From: Bradyrhizobium sp. ARR65
Lineage (GTDB): Bacteria; Pseudomonadota; Alphaproteobacteria; Rhizobiales; Xanthobacteraceae
Reading direction: 5' to 3'
Assembly (NCBI RefSeq): GCF_000472385.1
Contig: NZ_AWZU01000014.1
Span: 1 to 64,000 of the forward strand
Length of the DNA: 64,000 bases
A model generated the notes under the pieces. The model was given only the letters and a program-made list of their open reading frames with translations. It was not told where the DNA came from and did no database searches. Below are positions 7,422-15,532 of this stretch, piece by piece; positions within the stretch are counted from its first letter, which is position 1; every line of letters starts with the position of its first letter. The translations under genes were made by a program, and so were the position numbers.

Positions 7422-8570
7422 TTAGACGCGCTCCAGAATTGCAGTCGAGGCCGCATGGCGAACACCGAGCAATCCACCCGTGCCATGGGCGATCGCGAGG
7501 TCGCAATTTTTCACCTGCACCTTGGGATGCGCTTCGCCGCGCAACTGCCGCACCGCCTCGATGATCTTGGTCATGCCGCCGCGATTGACGGGGTGGTTGC
7601 TGCACAGGCCGCCGCCGTCAGTGTTGAACGGCAGCTTGCCGACGCCGGAGATCAGGTTGCCGTCCGCGACGAACTTGCCGCCCTCGCCCTTCCTGCAGAA
7701 CCCGAGGTCCTCGAGCTGCATCAAAACCGTGATGGTGAAGCTGTCATAGATCGATGCGTATTTGATGTCTTTCGGCGTGACACCTGCCTCTTCGAACGCG
7801 CGCGGACCGGACCAGACGCCGGCGGAATAAGTGAGATCGAGATCCTTGCCACCACGCGGTCCCTTCATCGCCTCACCGTGGCCGATCAGGCGCACCAGCG
7901 GCTTCTTCAGGCTCTTGGCGATCTCCGGCGTGGTCACAATCAAGGCGCCGCCGCCATCGGTAACGACGCAGCAATCCATGCGATGCAGCGGATCCGAGAT
8001 CATCGGCGAGTTGAGCACGTCCTCGACCGTGACGACGTCTTTCAGAAACGCATGCGGATTGTATTGCGCGTGGTGCGAAGCGGCGACCTTGATCCAGGCG
8101 AGCTGCTCGCTGGTGGTGCCATAGTCGTGCATGTGACGCATAGCACACATGCCGTAGGCATTGTGGGTGGTTGCGCCATAGGCCGCCTCGAAATCGGCCT
8201 CGGCGCCGGTGGCGCGCGGCGGCATCGGGCCGGTGCGCGGCTTGCCCGCGAGCGTAATCAACGCGATCGAACATTTGCCGGCGGCGATCGCCTCCGCGGC
8301 ATGGCCAAGATGAATGATGTAGGAGCAGCCGCCGGTCTCGGTGGAATCGACATGGCGCACTTTCAGGCCGAGATAATCGACCATCGGCCAGGCGCCGCCA
8401 GGCGCGTCGCCGGCGCAGAAATAACCGTCGATGTCTTCCTTCGAGAGCCCTGCGTCTTCGATCGCGCCCTTGGCAACCTCGGCATGAAGTTGTGCGGTGG
8501 ATTTGTCCGGTGCGTGCCGGGTCGGATGCTCATAGATCCCGGCAATGTAGGCCTTGCCTTTGATGGTCAA
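7422..8570 (-). CDS. SCP-x/Ltp-type thiolase-like acyl-CoA acetyltransferase
   Basis: A 382-residue thiolase-fold protein. The nucleophile position is held by Cys82 (ETGGCSY) and the first C-terminal catalytic His is His326 (CSNHPVN). The second C-terminal motif, normally a Cys in biosynthetic and degradative thiolases (CxG), reads AHGTGG with His362. This change is characteristic of the SCP-x/lipid-transfer-protein branch. Coupled to a DUF35 gene, it should catalyse the last cleavage of a beta-oxidation cycle, or a retro-aldol cleavage as Ltp2 does. Retention of Cys82 favours thiolysis. The substrate is probably bulky or branched, by analogy. Confidence 0.9.
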   Translation of the reverse strand: MTIKGKAYIAGIYEHPTRHAPDKSTAQLHAEVAKGAIEDAGLSKEDIDGYFCAGDAPGGAWPMVDYLGLKVRHVDSTETGGCSYIIHLGHAAEAIAAGKCSIALITLAGKPRTGPMPPRATGAEADFEAAYGATTHNAYGMCAMRHMHDYGTTSEQLAWIKVAASHHAQYNPHAFLKDVVTVEDVLNSPMISDPLHRMDCCVVTDGGGALIVTTPEIAKSLKKPLVRLIGHGEAMKGPRGGKDLDLTYSAGVWSGPRAFEEAGVTPKDIKYASIYDSFTITVLMQLEDLGFCRKGEGGKFVADGNLISGVGKLPFNTDGGGLCSNHPVNRGGMTKIIEAVRQLRGEAHPKVQVKNCDLAIAHGTGGLLGVRHAASTAILERV

Positions 8571-8672
8571 GTCGTTCTCCGCTGGCGTTTCTTCTTCCAG
8601 CGGATTTCTTGGCCTGTTGCTGCGACCTTGGCAAGCGGCGAAATATTCCGCCGCGCGAGATGGAGCGACAAC

Positions 8673-11600
8673 TCACTCCGCCGCGAGCTGCCGCGGCGCC
8701 GGTGGCGGATTGGCGAGATCGGCGGCGAGCTGCGCGTGCCGGGCTTTCGCTTCCTTGACAGCCTTCTCCTTCACCGGGCCGAAGCCGCGAATGCGATCGG
8801 GGAGCGACAGCAGTTCGACGGCGGTGTCGATCGTTGCCGGCGACAGCAGCTCCAGCGCGCTGGCGACATCCTTTTCGTAAGACGTGATCAGCTCACGCTC
8901 GAGCTTGCGATCGGCACTGTACCCGAAAATGTCGAGCGGCGTGCCGCGCAAGAACTTCATCTTCGCGAGGAAGCGGAACACCGGCATCATCCATTCACCG
9001 AACGCGCGTTTCTTCGGGCGCCCGAGCGCATCCACACCGCTCGCGAGAATTGGCGGCGCGAGATTGAAGTTGAACTTGAATTCGCCTTCGAACTGATCCC
9101 GGAGCTGCTGCTCGAATCGGCCATCGGTATAAAGCCGCGCCACTTCGTATTCGTCCTTGTACGCGAGCAGCTTGGCGTAGTTGATGGCAACTGCACGCGG
9201 CAGCGCCTCACCGTAACCTCCGGCAGTGGCGGTGTCGCGCACTTTGTCCACCAGCTTGCGATAGCGCGCGGCCAGGCGCTTGTTCTGGTAATCGGTCAAG
9301 AGCGCGCTGCGATGGGCGATCACCTCCTCGAGCGACATCGAATCCAGCGTCTTCGCCGGGGCGGCCGGCGTCTCCTGGCCCCTGATCATGGCGTCCAGCC
9401 GGGCCGGATCGACCACGGCGAGCCGCCCGAGCCGGAAGGCTTCGGTGTTCATCTTGATGGAAACGCCATTGACCTCGATCGCCTTCTCGATGGCTTCCGC
9501 CGAAAGCGGCAGCAAGCCTTTCTGATAGGCGTAGCCCAACATCATAATGTTGGTGGCGATGGCATCGCCAAGCAGGAGCTCAGCAGGTCTTGTGAAATCG
9601 AAGAAGACAGACCCTTTGCGCAGCGCGCTTTCCAGGACCGAATTGATCTTGCGAGTCTGGAAATTGAAGTCGCGGTTGAGGATGAAATCGGCGGTGGGAA
9701 TAACGTGGCTGTTGATGATGCCGGTGGTGCGATTGGCTTCGCAGAGCGTAATCGTATCTTTGGACGCCGCCACCACCTCGTCGGCCGCGAGTACGAGATC
9801 GGCCGTGCCGGTGACGATACGCGAGCAGGTCACATCGGCCGTATGCTCGGAAAGTCGAACATGGCTCAGCACGGCCCCGCCCTTTTGCGCAAGGCCGGAC
9901 ATGTCGAGGATCATGCTGGCCTTGCCCTCGATATGGGCGGCCATCCCCAGCAGCGCGCCGATGGTCAGCACACCAGTGCCGCCGACGCCGGCAACGCCAA
10001 TGTTGTAGGGCTGCTCCAGCGACGGAAAGGATGCCGGCTCCGGCAGCTCGCCGATATCGCCGAGTTCGGCCGGCGCGCGGCTCCGCAGCTTGGCGCCGTC
10101 GACGGTTACAAAGGACGGGCAAAAGCCCTTGAGGCAGGAGTAGTCTTTGTTGCACGCCGATTGATTGATGGCGCGCTTGCGTCCGAGCTCTGTCTCAAGC
10201 GGCTCGACCGAGATACAGTTCGACTGCACCGAGCAGTCGCCGCATCCTTCGCACACCGCCGGATTGATGATGACGCGGCGAGCGGGATCCTCCATCAGAC
10301 CGCGTTTGCGGCGGCGGCGTTTTTCGGCGGCGCATGTCTGCACAAAGACGATGGCGGATGTGCCCTTCGTCTCGCGGCAGGTCTTCATCACAGCGTCGAG
10401 CTCATCGCGATGCGCAACCTTGACGCCCGGCGCAATGTCTGACGGCGGATAGAGATGCGGATTTTCCGAGACCAGATAGATTTCGCGGATGCCTTCGGCA
10501 TGAAGCTGGAAGGTAATCTGCTGCGGCGACAGATCACCGTCGTGCCGCTGACCGCCTGTCATGGCGACGGCATCGTTGTAGAGGATCTTGTAAGTGATAT
10601 TGGCTTTCGACGCGATCGCCTGGCGGATGGCGAGAATACCGGAATGGAAATAGGTGCCGTCGCCGAGATTGGCGAAGATGTGCTTTTCGCCCGTGAACGG
10701 TGCAATGCCGACCCACGGCACGCCTTCACCGCCCATATGGGTGAATGTCTCCGTGTTGCGGTCCATCCAGAGTGCCATGAAGTGGCAACCGATCCCGGCC
10801 ATGGCGCGGCTGCCTTCCGGCACCTTGGTGGAGGTGTTGTGCGGGCAGCCCGAGCAGAAATAGGGCGTGCGGCTGATCGGGGCGACCTTCTGCACCTGCG
10901 TGGCCTCGCGGCCGTTGAACCAATCCGCCTTGGCGCGCAGCATCTCCGCGATTTCGGGATTGAGATTGAGCCGCAACAGGCGTTCGGTCAGCGAGCTTGC
11001 CAGCGAAGCGACGGAAAGCTCGGCGGCAAACGTCAAGAAACGCTTGTCGTGCTCGTCCATTTTGCCGACGATCCGCGGGCGCACGTCGTCGCGCCAGTTG
11101 AACAGCTCCTGCTTGACCTGGTTCTCGACGATCTCCCGCCGTTCCTCGACGATGAAGATCTCTTCCAGGCCCACGGCGAAATTCCGCACCCCTTCCGGCT
11201 CGAGCGGCCAGGGCATGCCGATCTTGTAAAGTCGAAGTCCGATCTTGGCGGCGACTTCTTCGGTGATACCGAGCTCGCGCAGCGCCTGGCGGACATCTTC
11301 GTAGCTCTTGCCGGATGCCATGATGCCGTAGCGCGCATTCGGGCTGTCCATGGTGATGCGGTTGACCTTGTTGGCGCGCGCAAAGGCAATCGCGGCAAAA
11401 CCCTTGTAGTCCTGCAGACGCAGATCCTGCTGATAGCGATCATCGGGCCAGCGCAGGTTCAGCCCACCGGGCGGCAGCTCGAAATCGGTCGGGATGACGA
11501 ACGGCTTCATCTCATCCGTGAGATCGATCTCGGCGGTGGTCTCCACCACTTCCGTGATCACCTTCATGCCGACCCAGCAACCGGAATAGCGCGACATTGC

Positions 11601-12167
11601 GATGCCGAGCAGACCCATCTCAATCATCTCGTGGATGCTGGAGGGATAAAGATAAGGCATCAGCGCCGAAATGAACGCGTGGTCCGACTGATGCGGGACG
11701 GTCGAAGATTTCGCCCCGTGATCGTCGCCGGCGAGGCAGAGCACGCCACCGTTCTTGGCCGAGCCTGCGGCGTTGCCGTGCCGAAAGACATCGCCGGAAC
11801 GGTCGACGCCGGGGCCCTTACCGTACCAGATTCCGACCACGCCATCATATTTGGCGCCGGGGGACAAGTTGAGCTGTTGCGAACCCCAGATCGCGGTGGC
11901 GGCGAGATCCTCGTTCACGCCGGGCTGAAATCTAATGTTGTACTGCTCAAGGTGCTTGCGGGCGGCGAAGAGTTGCTGGTCGTAGCCGCCAAGGGGCGAA
12001 CCGCGATAGCCGGAAATGAAACCTGCGGTATTGAGGCCCATGGCGCGATCCCGGCGGATTTGCGCCATGGGCAAGCGGACCAGCGCTTGTATGCCGGTTA
12101 GGAAGACGTGGCCGGTGCCCTGAGTATATTTCTGATCGAGGCTGATCGCACCTTGGTTGATTCCCAT
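8673..12167 (-). CDS. Indolepyruvate:ferredoxin oxidoreductase, fused alpha/beta/gamma chain
   Basis: An 1164-residue thiamine-diphosphate and iron-sulfur enzyme that oxidatively decarboxylates aryl- or branched 2-keto acids to acyl-CoA with ferredoxin as acceptor. The N-terminal third is the pyrimidine-binding domain (GYRGSPLGGYDQ near residue 54). A Cys-rich PYFCSGCPHNTS follows, then the TPP domain with GDGTYFHSG. A ferredoxin-like segment has CEGCGDCSVQSNC and CNKDYSCLKGFC. The C-terminal gamma domain starts at GVGGTGVLTIG. In archaea the alpha and beta chains are separate; the long single chain is usual in Alpha- and Betaproteobacteria. It heads the minus-strand row and stands 102 bp from the thiolase. 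Phenylacetyl- or indoleacetyl-CoA, or branched acyl-CoA, is the likely product. Confidence 0.93.
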   Translation of the reverse strand: MGINQGAISLDQKYTQGTGHVFLTGIQALVRLPMAQIRRDRAMGLNTAGFISGYRGSPLGGYDQQLFAARKHLEQYNIRFQPGVNEDLAATAIWGSQQLNLSPGAKYDGVVGIWYGKGPGVDRSGDVFRHGNAAGSAKNGGVLCLAGDDHGAKSSTVPHQSDHAFISALMPYLYPSSIHEMIEMGLLGIAMSRYSGCWVGMKVITEVVETTAEIDLTDEMKPFVIPTDFELPPGGLNLRWPDDRYQQDLRLQDYKGFAAIAFARANKVNRITMDSPNARYGIMASGKSYEDVRQALRELGITEEVAAKIGLRLYKIGMPWPLEPEGVRNFAVGLEEIFIVEERREIVENQVKQELFNWRDDVRPRIVGKMDEHDKRFLTFAAELSVASLASSLTERLLRLNLNPEIAEMLRAKADWFNGREATQVQKVAPISRTPYFCSGCPHNTSTKVPEGSRAMAGIGCHFMALWMDRNTETFTHMGGEGVPWVGIAPFTGEKHIFANLGDGTYFHSGILAIRQAIASKANITYKILYNDAVAMTGGQRHDGDLSPQQITFQLHAEGIREIYLVSENPHLYPPSDIAPGVKVAHRDELDAVMKTCRETKGTSAIVFVQTCAAEKRRRRKRGLMEDPARRVIINPAVCEGCGDCSVQSNCISVEPLETELGRKRAINQSACNKDYSCLKGFCPSFVTVDGAKLRSRAPAELGDIGELPEPASFPSLEQPYNIGVAGVGGTGVLTIGALLGMAAHIEGKASMILDMSGLAQKGGAVLSHVRLSEHTADVTCSRIVTGTADLVLAADEVVAASKDTITLCEANRTTGIINSHVIPTADFILNRDFNFQTRKINSVLESALRKGSVFFDFTRPAELLLGDAIATNIMMLGYAYQKGLLPLSAEAIEKAIEVNGVSIKMNTEAFRLGRLAVVDPARLDAMIRGQETPAAPAKTLDSMSLEEVIAHRSALLTDYQNKRLAARYRKLVDKVRDTATAGGYGEALPRAVAINYAKLLAYKDEYEVARLYTDGRFEQQLRDQFEGEFKFNFNLAPPILASGVDALGRPKKRAFGEWMMPVFRFLAKMKFLRGTPLDIFGYSADRKLERELITSYEKDVASALELLSPATIDTAVELLSLPDRIRGFGPVKEKAVKEAKARHAQLAADLANPPPAPRQLAAE

Positions 12168-12324
12168 TCCACCCTCGCTAAAGCCTTTGGCCGTCTCGGC
12201 TCTTTGTCAGCCATCGATTAGCTAATGTCGCCGCTTGCGATTGCCAATGTAAGGCGGTTTTTTGCCCCCGCGCACCACAAATCTGGGGCGCCGAGACCGG
12301 CACACCCAAATCGCAATTTCGTGG

Positions 12325-12365
12325 CTTGGCAGCGGCTCTGTTTTTCGTCTTGTGTCGCTGCCAAG
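12325..12365. promoter_or_regulatory. 10-bp perfect inverted repeat in divergent promoter region
   Basis: CTTGGCAGCG (12325-12334) and CGCTGCCAAG (12356-12365) are exact complements separated by 21 bp; the centre-to-centre distance is 31 bp, about three helical turns. The repeat sits between the divergent oxidoreductase (minus) and cytochrome c (plus) genes, just upstream of the candidate cytochrome promoter. An operator for a dimeric regulator or a hairpin are both possible. Confidence 0.5.
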
Positions 12366-12377
12366 CATGCCCGCGAA

Positions 12378-12407
12378 ACGACATAACGCCCATATAATCC
12401 GTATAAT
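12378..12407 (+). promoter_or_regulatory. Candidate promoter of the triheme cytochrome c gene
   Basis: The -10 hexamer TATAAT is perfect at 12402-12407; a second TATAAT occurs at 12393-12398. The best -35 for the downstream box is ACGACA (12378-12383) at 18-bp spacing. Transcription would start near 12413, about 33 nt before the chosen start codon. Confidence 0.5.
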
Positions 12408-12445
12408 GCGGCGTGAGCGAACGGGTGCAGGGAAGAGCTAGATCG

Positions 12446-13654
12446 ATGCGGGCGATTCTTGCTTGTGTGTTTTTGTGCAGTGCATTCGCGAGCGGCGGGC
12501 AAGCCGCCGATCCCACCGACGAGATGATCGCACACGGGAAAGCGCTGGTGGATGCCGGCGACTGCACGGGCTGCCATACCGCAGATCCGGCAAAACCGTT
12601 CGCCGGCGGCGTCCGGATCGACACCCCGTTCGGCGCCATCTATTCCCCCAACCTCACGCCGGATCGAGAGACCGGTATCGGGGCGTGGAGCGACCAGGAA
12701 TTCTACAATGCGTTGCGGTTCGGGATCGCGCCTGACGGTTCGCGCTACTATCCGGTCTTCCCCTATCCCAATTTTTCCAAACTCACCCGACCCGACATCC
12801 TTGCGGTCCGCGCTTACCTCGCCACGCTGACGCCGTTCGCCAACAAGGCACCGCCGCCACAGCTCCGCTTCCCGTTCAATTTCCGCGTGACCATGCGGCT
12901 GTGGAACTACCTGTTTTTCCGGCCCGGCATCCTGGAGCCGGACCAGCAGAAGGGTACGGACTGGAATCGCGGTCGTTATCTCGTCGAAGGCCTCGGGCAT
13001 TGCGGCGTCTGCCATACGCCGAAGAACTTCTTTGGCGCCGACAGACGCGGGCGCGCCTTCAGCGGCGGGACGGTCGACGGCTGGTTCGCGCCGCGGCTCG
13101 ATAGCGCCCAGCGGAGCGGCCTGAAATCCTGGAGCGTCGATGACATTGCCGAATATCTGGCGAGCGGGCGGAACGGCAGGAGTCACGCCGATGGGCCGAT
13201 GGCCGATATCATCGTCAATTCCACCTCGAAGATGAGCGATGCCGATGTCCACGCAATCGCGGTCTATCTGAAGAGCCTGCCGCCGGGCCCACCCGAGGCC
13301 GCCACCGTGCAGCCGCCTGATGCCAGCATGAGGGAGGGGGCGGCGATCTATGCCCATGCCTGCATCGCCTGCCACGAGGCCGACGGCTCGGGCGCGCCGC
13401 GCATCTATCCGCCGCTGCCCGGCAATGCGCTGCTGCAATCGGCCGACCCATCGAGTACGTTGCGCGTCATCCTCGATGGCGCGCAGACCGTCACCACGCC
13501 GCGCGCACCCAATACGGGTTCGATGCCGGGCTATGCGAAGCAATTGTCCGATCAGCAGATCGCCGACGTCACGAATTACATCCGAAATTCCTGGGGCAAT
13601 GCGGCCTCGCTGGTGACGGCAGACCAGGTCGCCAAGGCACGCAATACTCGCTAG
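12446..13654 (+). CDS. Triheme cytochrome c, membrane dehydrogenase cytochrome-subunit type
   Basis: A 402-residue periplasmic electron carrier. The chosen ATG at 12446 gives a clean signal peptide (MRAILACVFLCSAFASGGQA). An upstream in-frame ATG at 12413 lies at the probable transcription start and would spoil the signal. Three haem-c sites are visible: C40xxC43H44, C186xxC189H190 and C306xxC309H310. Spacing and sequence resemble the cytochrome subunit of quinoprotein alcohol, gluconate or sorbitol dehydrogenases, which passes electrons to ubiquinone. No flavo- or quinoprotein partner lies nearby, so it is an orphan here. Confidence 0.9.
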   Translation: MRAILACVFLCSAFASGGQAADPTDEMIAHGKALVDAGDCTGCHTADPAKPFAGGVRIDTPFGAIYSPNLTPDRETGIGAWSDQEFYNALRFGIAPDGSRYYPVFPYPNFSKLTRPDILAVRAYLATLTPFANKAPPPQLRFPFNFRVTMRLWNYLFFRPGILEPDQQKGTDWNRGRYLVEGLGHCGVCHTPKNFFGADRRGRAFSGGTVDGWFAPRLDSAQRSGLKSWSVDDIAEYLASGRNGRSHADGPMADIIVNSTSKMSDADVHAIAVYLKSLPPGPPEAATVQPPDASMREGAAIYAHACIACHEADGSGAPRIYPPLPGNALLQSADPSSTLRVILDGAQTVTTPRAPNTGSMPGYAKQLSDQQIADVTNYIRNSWGNAASLVTADQVAKARNTR

Positions 13655-13833
13655 GCGCTTACCGCTCCTCTGCGCCATTTGGATGCCCGCGACAATCACG
13701 ATCACCAGCGAAGCATCCATCTGCCATCGCTTGGTGGCCAGTTCCGCATGGTGTTCCCCGGAAAACAGCTCCGGTTGGGACCGTGAACTGCAGGTTCCAA
13801 CCTGAACGGGGCCGAAGGAACTGCCTGGCTCCG

Positions 13834-13858
13834 GGAACGGTGACCTCCATCCGACGAT
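13834..13858 (+). promoter_or_regulatory. Possible EcfG-like promoter, one mismatch
   Basis: GGAAC (13834-13838), 16 bp, then CGAT (13855-13858). The alphaproteobacterial general-stress sigma factor EcfG recognises GGAAC-N16/17-CGTT, so the -10 element has one mismatch. It lies about 28 bp upstream of the next start codon, a plausible distance. Confidence 0.3.
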
Positions 13859-13885
13859 TGTCCTTGCGCAACGGAGGAGCCCATC

Positions 13886-14275
13886 ATGGCACGCATTCCG
13901 AATGATCCTTATGATCCCTACCGCTCCGCGTTCAGCGACGATCCCGTCGACCCCCGGTTAGACAGAGAGGCGCAGGTCGATCCCCAGCTATCGGAGGGGC
14001 CCGCCAGCAGTGGCAAGGTTATGCTGTACGCAATTGCCATCGCGCTGGTGCTCGGCGCCATTTTCTATGGCCTCAACAACACAAGCATCCACGAAGCCTC
14101 GACCGCGCCACCGGCTCAGACCGCGCAGACCCAGCCGGCGAACCCCAATAACCAACCCGGCATGACTACTGGTTCGGCAACCAACCGCCCGACCGCTCCG
14201 CAGTCTTCGTCGACGGGCTCGGAGCTCGACCGCTCGGCCAATCCGACGGCCGGTCAAAACAACGACAACCGCTAG
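13886..14275 (+). CDS. Small single-pass membrane protein of unknown function
   Basis: A 129-residue protein I cannot assign to a named family. It has an N-terminal Asp/Pro-rich cytoplasmic stretch (NDPYDPYRSAFSDDP), one hydrophobic segment about residues 44-61 (VMLYAIAIALVLGAIFYGL), and a low-complexity Pro/Thr/Gln/Asn/Ser tail that should lie in the periplasm. A good ribosome-binding site (GGAGG) precedes the ATG. An EcfG-like box upstream hints at stress regulation, and a strong bidirectional hairpin follows it. Confidence 0.8.
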   Translation: MARIPNDPYDPYRSAFSDDPVDPRLDREAQVDPQLSEGPASSGKVMLYAIAIALVLGAIFYGLNNTSIHEASTAPPAQTAQTQPANPNNQPGMTTGSATNRPTAPQSSSTGSELDRSANPTAGQNNDNR

Positions 14276-14294
14276 TGCGTTCACCCCTTCAGCT

Positions 14295-14324
14295 CGCGGC
14301 GGACATTGGCCATTGTCCGCCGCG
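14295..14324. terminator. Strong bidirectional hairpin between convergent genes
   Basis: An 11-bp perfect stem, CGCGGCGGACA (14295-14305) with TGTCCGCCGCG (14314-14324), and an 8-nt loop. It lies between the stop of the plus-strand membrane protein and the stop of the minus-strand PEP-mutase-family gene. The T-rich flank is weak (TTCGTT), so termination efficiency is uncertain. Confidence 0.7.
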
Positions 14325-14338
14325 TTCGTTCGTCCGGA

Positions 14339-15154
14339 CTATTCGAACATCTTGTTCAGTTCGCCGCCCGGATAGCCGCCGGCCAATTCTGCAAACGTGC
14401 CCTTCTCGGCCATCTCGCGCGCCGCCCGCATGAATCCTGCCCAGGCCATGCGCGCCAAGGAGCCGCCGACGCTGATGCGGCGCACGCCAAGCTCGGCCGC
14501 TTCATTGAGCGACAGGCCCGATGCCCCGATCAGAAGATTGACCGGCTTCGGTTGCACCGCCTTCACGACAGCTGCAATGTCCTCTCTCGTCTTGATGCCC
14601 GGCGCATAAAGGCAATCTGCGCCCGCATCGGCATAGGCAGTGAGCCGATCGATCACCAGCTTGAGATCGCTTTGCCCCCACAGAAACGCCTCGCAACGGC
14701 CGACCAGCATCACGCCGGTGTTGTCGGCGTCGATTGCCGTACGCGCCGCCTTGATACGCTCGATCGCCAGCGCGCGATCGTACAGCGGATTGGCCTTGTC
14801 GCCGGTGGAGTCTTCGATCGATAGTCCGGCGACGCCCGTCCTCACCCCGCGCGCGACATTGGCGGCAACTTCATCCGGCTCCCGCGCAAATCCGCCCTCG
14901 AAATCGGCGTTGACGGGAATATCCACCGCCGCGCAAAGCGCGGTGAGATGCGCGCAAACATCATCGACGGTGACATGGTTATCGGCCTTGCCGATCGACC
15001 AGGCGAAACCGGCGCTGGTGGAAGCGATCGCCTTGAAACCGAGGTGCTGCAGCGCCTTCGCCGAGCCGACGTCGAAAGGATTCGGCAGCACGAAACAGCC
15101 GCTCTCGTGCATCTTGCGGAACGCGGCGCGCTTGTCAGCAGTTGTCAGCGGCAT
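14339..15154 (-). CDS. Isocitrate lyase/PEP mutase superfamily protein
   Basis: A 271-residue TIM barrel. It shows the superfamily features: an N-terminal FVLPNPFDVGSAKAL segment, the metal- and substrate-binding segment NADFEGGFAREPDE, then SIEDSTGD and GRCEAFLWG. The KKCGH signature Cys of isocitrate lyase is absent, so it is a PEP-mutase, 2-methylisocitrate-lyase or oxaloacetate-hydrolase relative. It is the second gene after the NIPSNAP gene (51-bp gap with a hairpin). The divergent ArsR gene probably regulates both. The substrate is not readable; C-C lyase on a small carboxylic acid is the family expectation. Confidence 0.87.
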   Translation of the reverse strand: MPLTTADKRAAFRKMHESGCFVLPNPFDVGSAKALQHLGFKAIASTSAGFAWSIGKADNHVTVDDVCAHLTALCAAVDIPVNADFEGGFAREPDEVAANVARGVRTGVAGLSIEDSTGDKANPLYDRALAIERIKAARTAIDADNTGVMLVGRCEAFLWGQSDLKLVIDRLTAYADAGADCLYAPGIKTREDIAAVVKAVQPKPVNLLIGASGLSLNEAAELGVRRISVGGSLARMAWAGFMRAAREMAEKGTFAELAGGYPGGELNKMFE

Positions 15155-15182
15155 GGCTCTCTCCCGTTTTGCTTTTGCGAGA

Positions 15183-15201
15183 GCGCAACATAGCGTTGCG
15201 C
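15183..15201 (-). promoter_or_regulatory. Hairpin between NIPSNAP and PEP-mutase-family genes
   Basis: GCGCAAC (15183-15189) and GTTGCGC (15195-15201) form a perfect 7-bp stem with a 5-nt loop in the 51-bp intercistronic gap. No U-run follows on the minus strand. It is more likely an mRNA-processing or stability element than a terminator. Confidence 0.45.
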
Positions 15202-15204
15202 GGC

Positions 15205-15513
15205 TTAAGCGACAACCTTGCGCAGGAACGTTCGCTCTTCCGCCAGAATGAACTTGTGCTCCTCGGCGAAATTGAAGTTTGCAACACCATCGGCATCGCC
15301 GCGCAGCCTTGCGCGATAGGCTTCATAGGCGGCGAGACTCTCGAACGAGATCAGGCCGTAAGCGATGTTGTTGGTGCCCTCGTGCGGCATGAAATAGCCG
15401 ATCAATTCGCCGCCGCATTTGGGAATGATGGCGAGCCAGCGCTTGGCATATTGCTCGAACTGCGCGCGCTTGAACGGATCGATCTGGTAGCGGATGAAAA
15501 CGGTGACGGTCAT
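15205..15513 (-). CDS. NIPSNAP-family dimeric alpha/beta-barrel protein
   Basis: A 102-residue single NIPSNAP domain (TVFIRYQIDPFKRAQFEQYA, then GELIGYFMPHEGTNNIAYGL and FESLAAYEAYRARL). These ferredoxin-like domains form dimers and sit beside catabolic enzymes; their chemistry is often unknown. It is the first gene of a two-gene minus-strand unit with the PEP-mutase-family protein, and is divergent from an ArsR regulator across a palindromic repeat. Confidence 0.9.
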   Translation of the reverse strand: MTVTVFIRYQIDPFKRAQFEQYAKRWLAIIPKCGGELIGYFMPHEGTNNIAYGLISFESLAAYEAYRARLRGDADGVANFNFAEEHKFILAEERTFLRKVVA

Positions 15514-15532
15514 GGGAACCTCCGATGTTTTG

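Noticed and set aside
480..10442. Two very long plus-strand open frames (about 1650 and 1670 codons) opposite the kinase and catabolic genes.
   Set aside because: They are antisense shadows of GC-rich coding sequence. Their translations are low-complexity Arg/His/Gly/Asp-rich without domains, while the minus-strand genes under them have complete recognisable domains.
12218..13720. A 500-codon minus-strand open frame over the cytochrome c gene.
   Set aside because: Shadow of the triheme cytochrome c, whose three CxxCH sites and signal peptide are on the plus strand.
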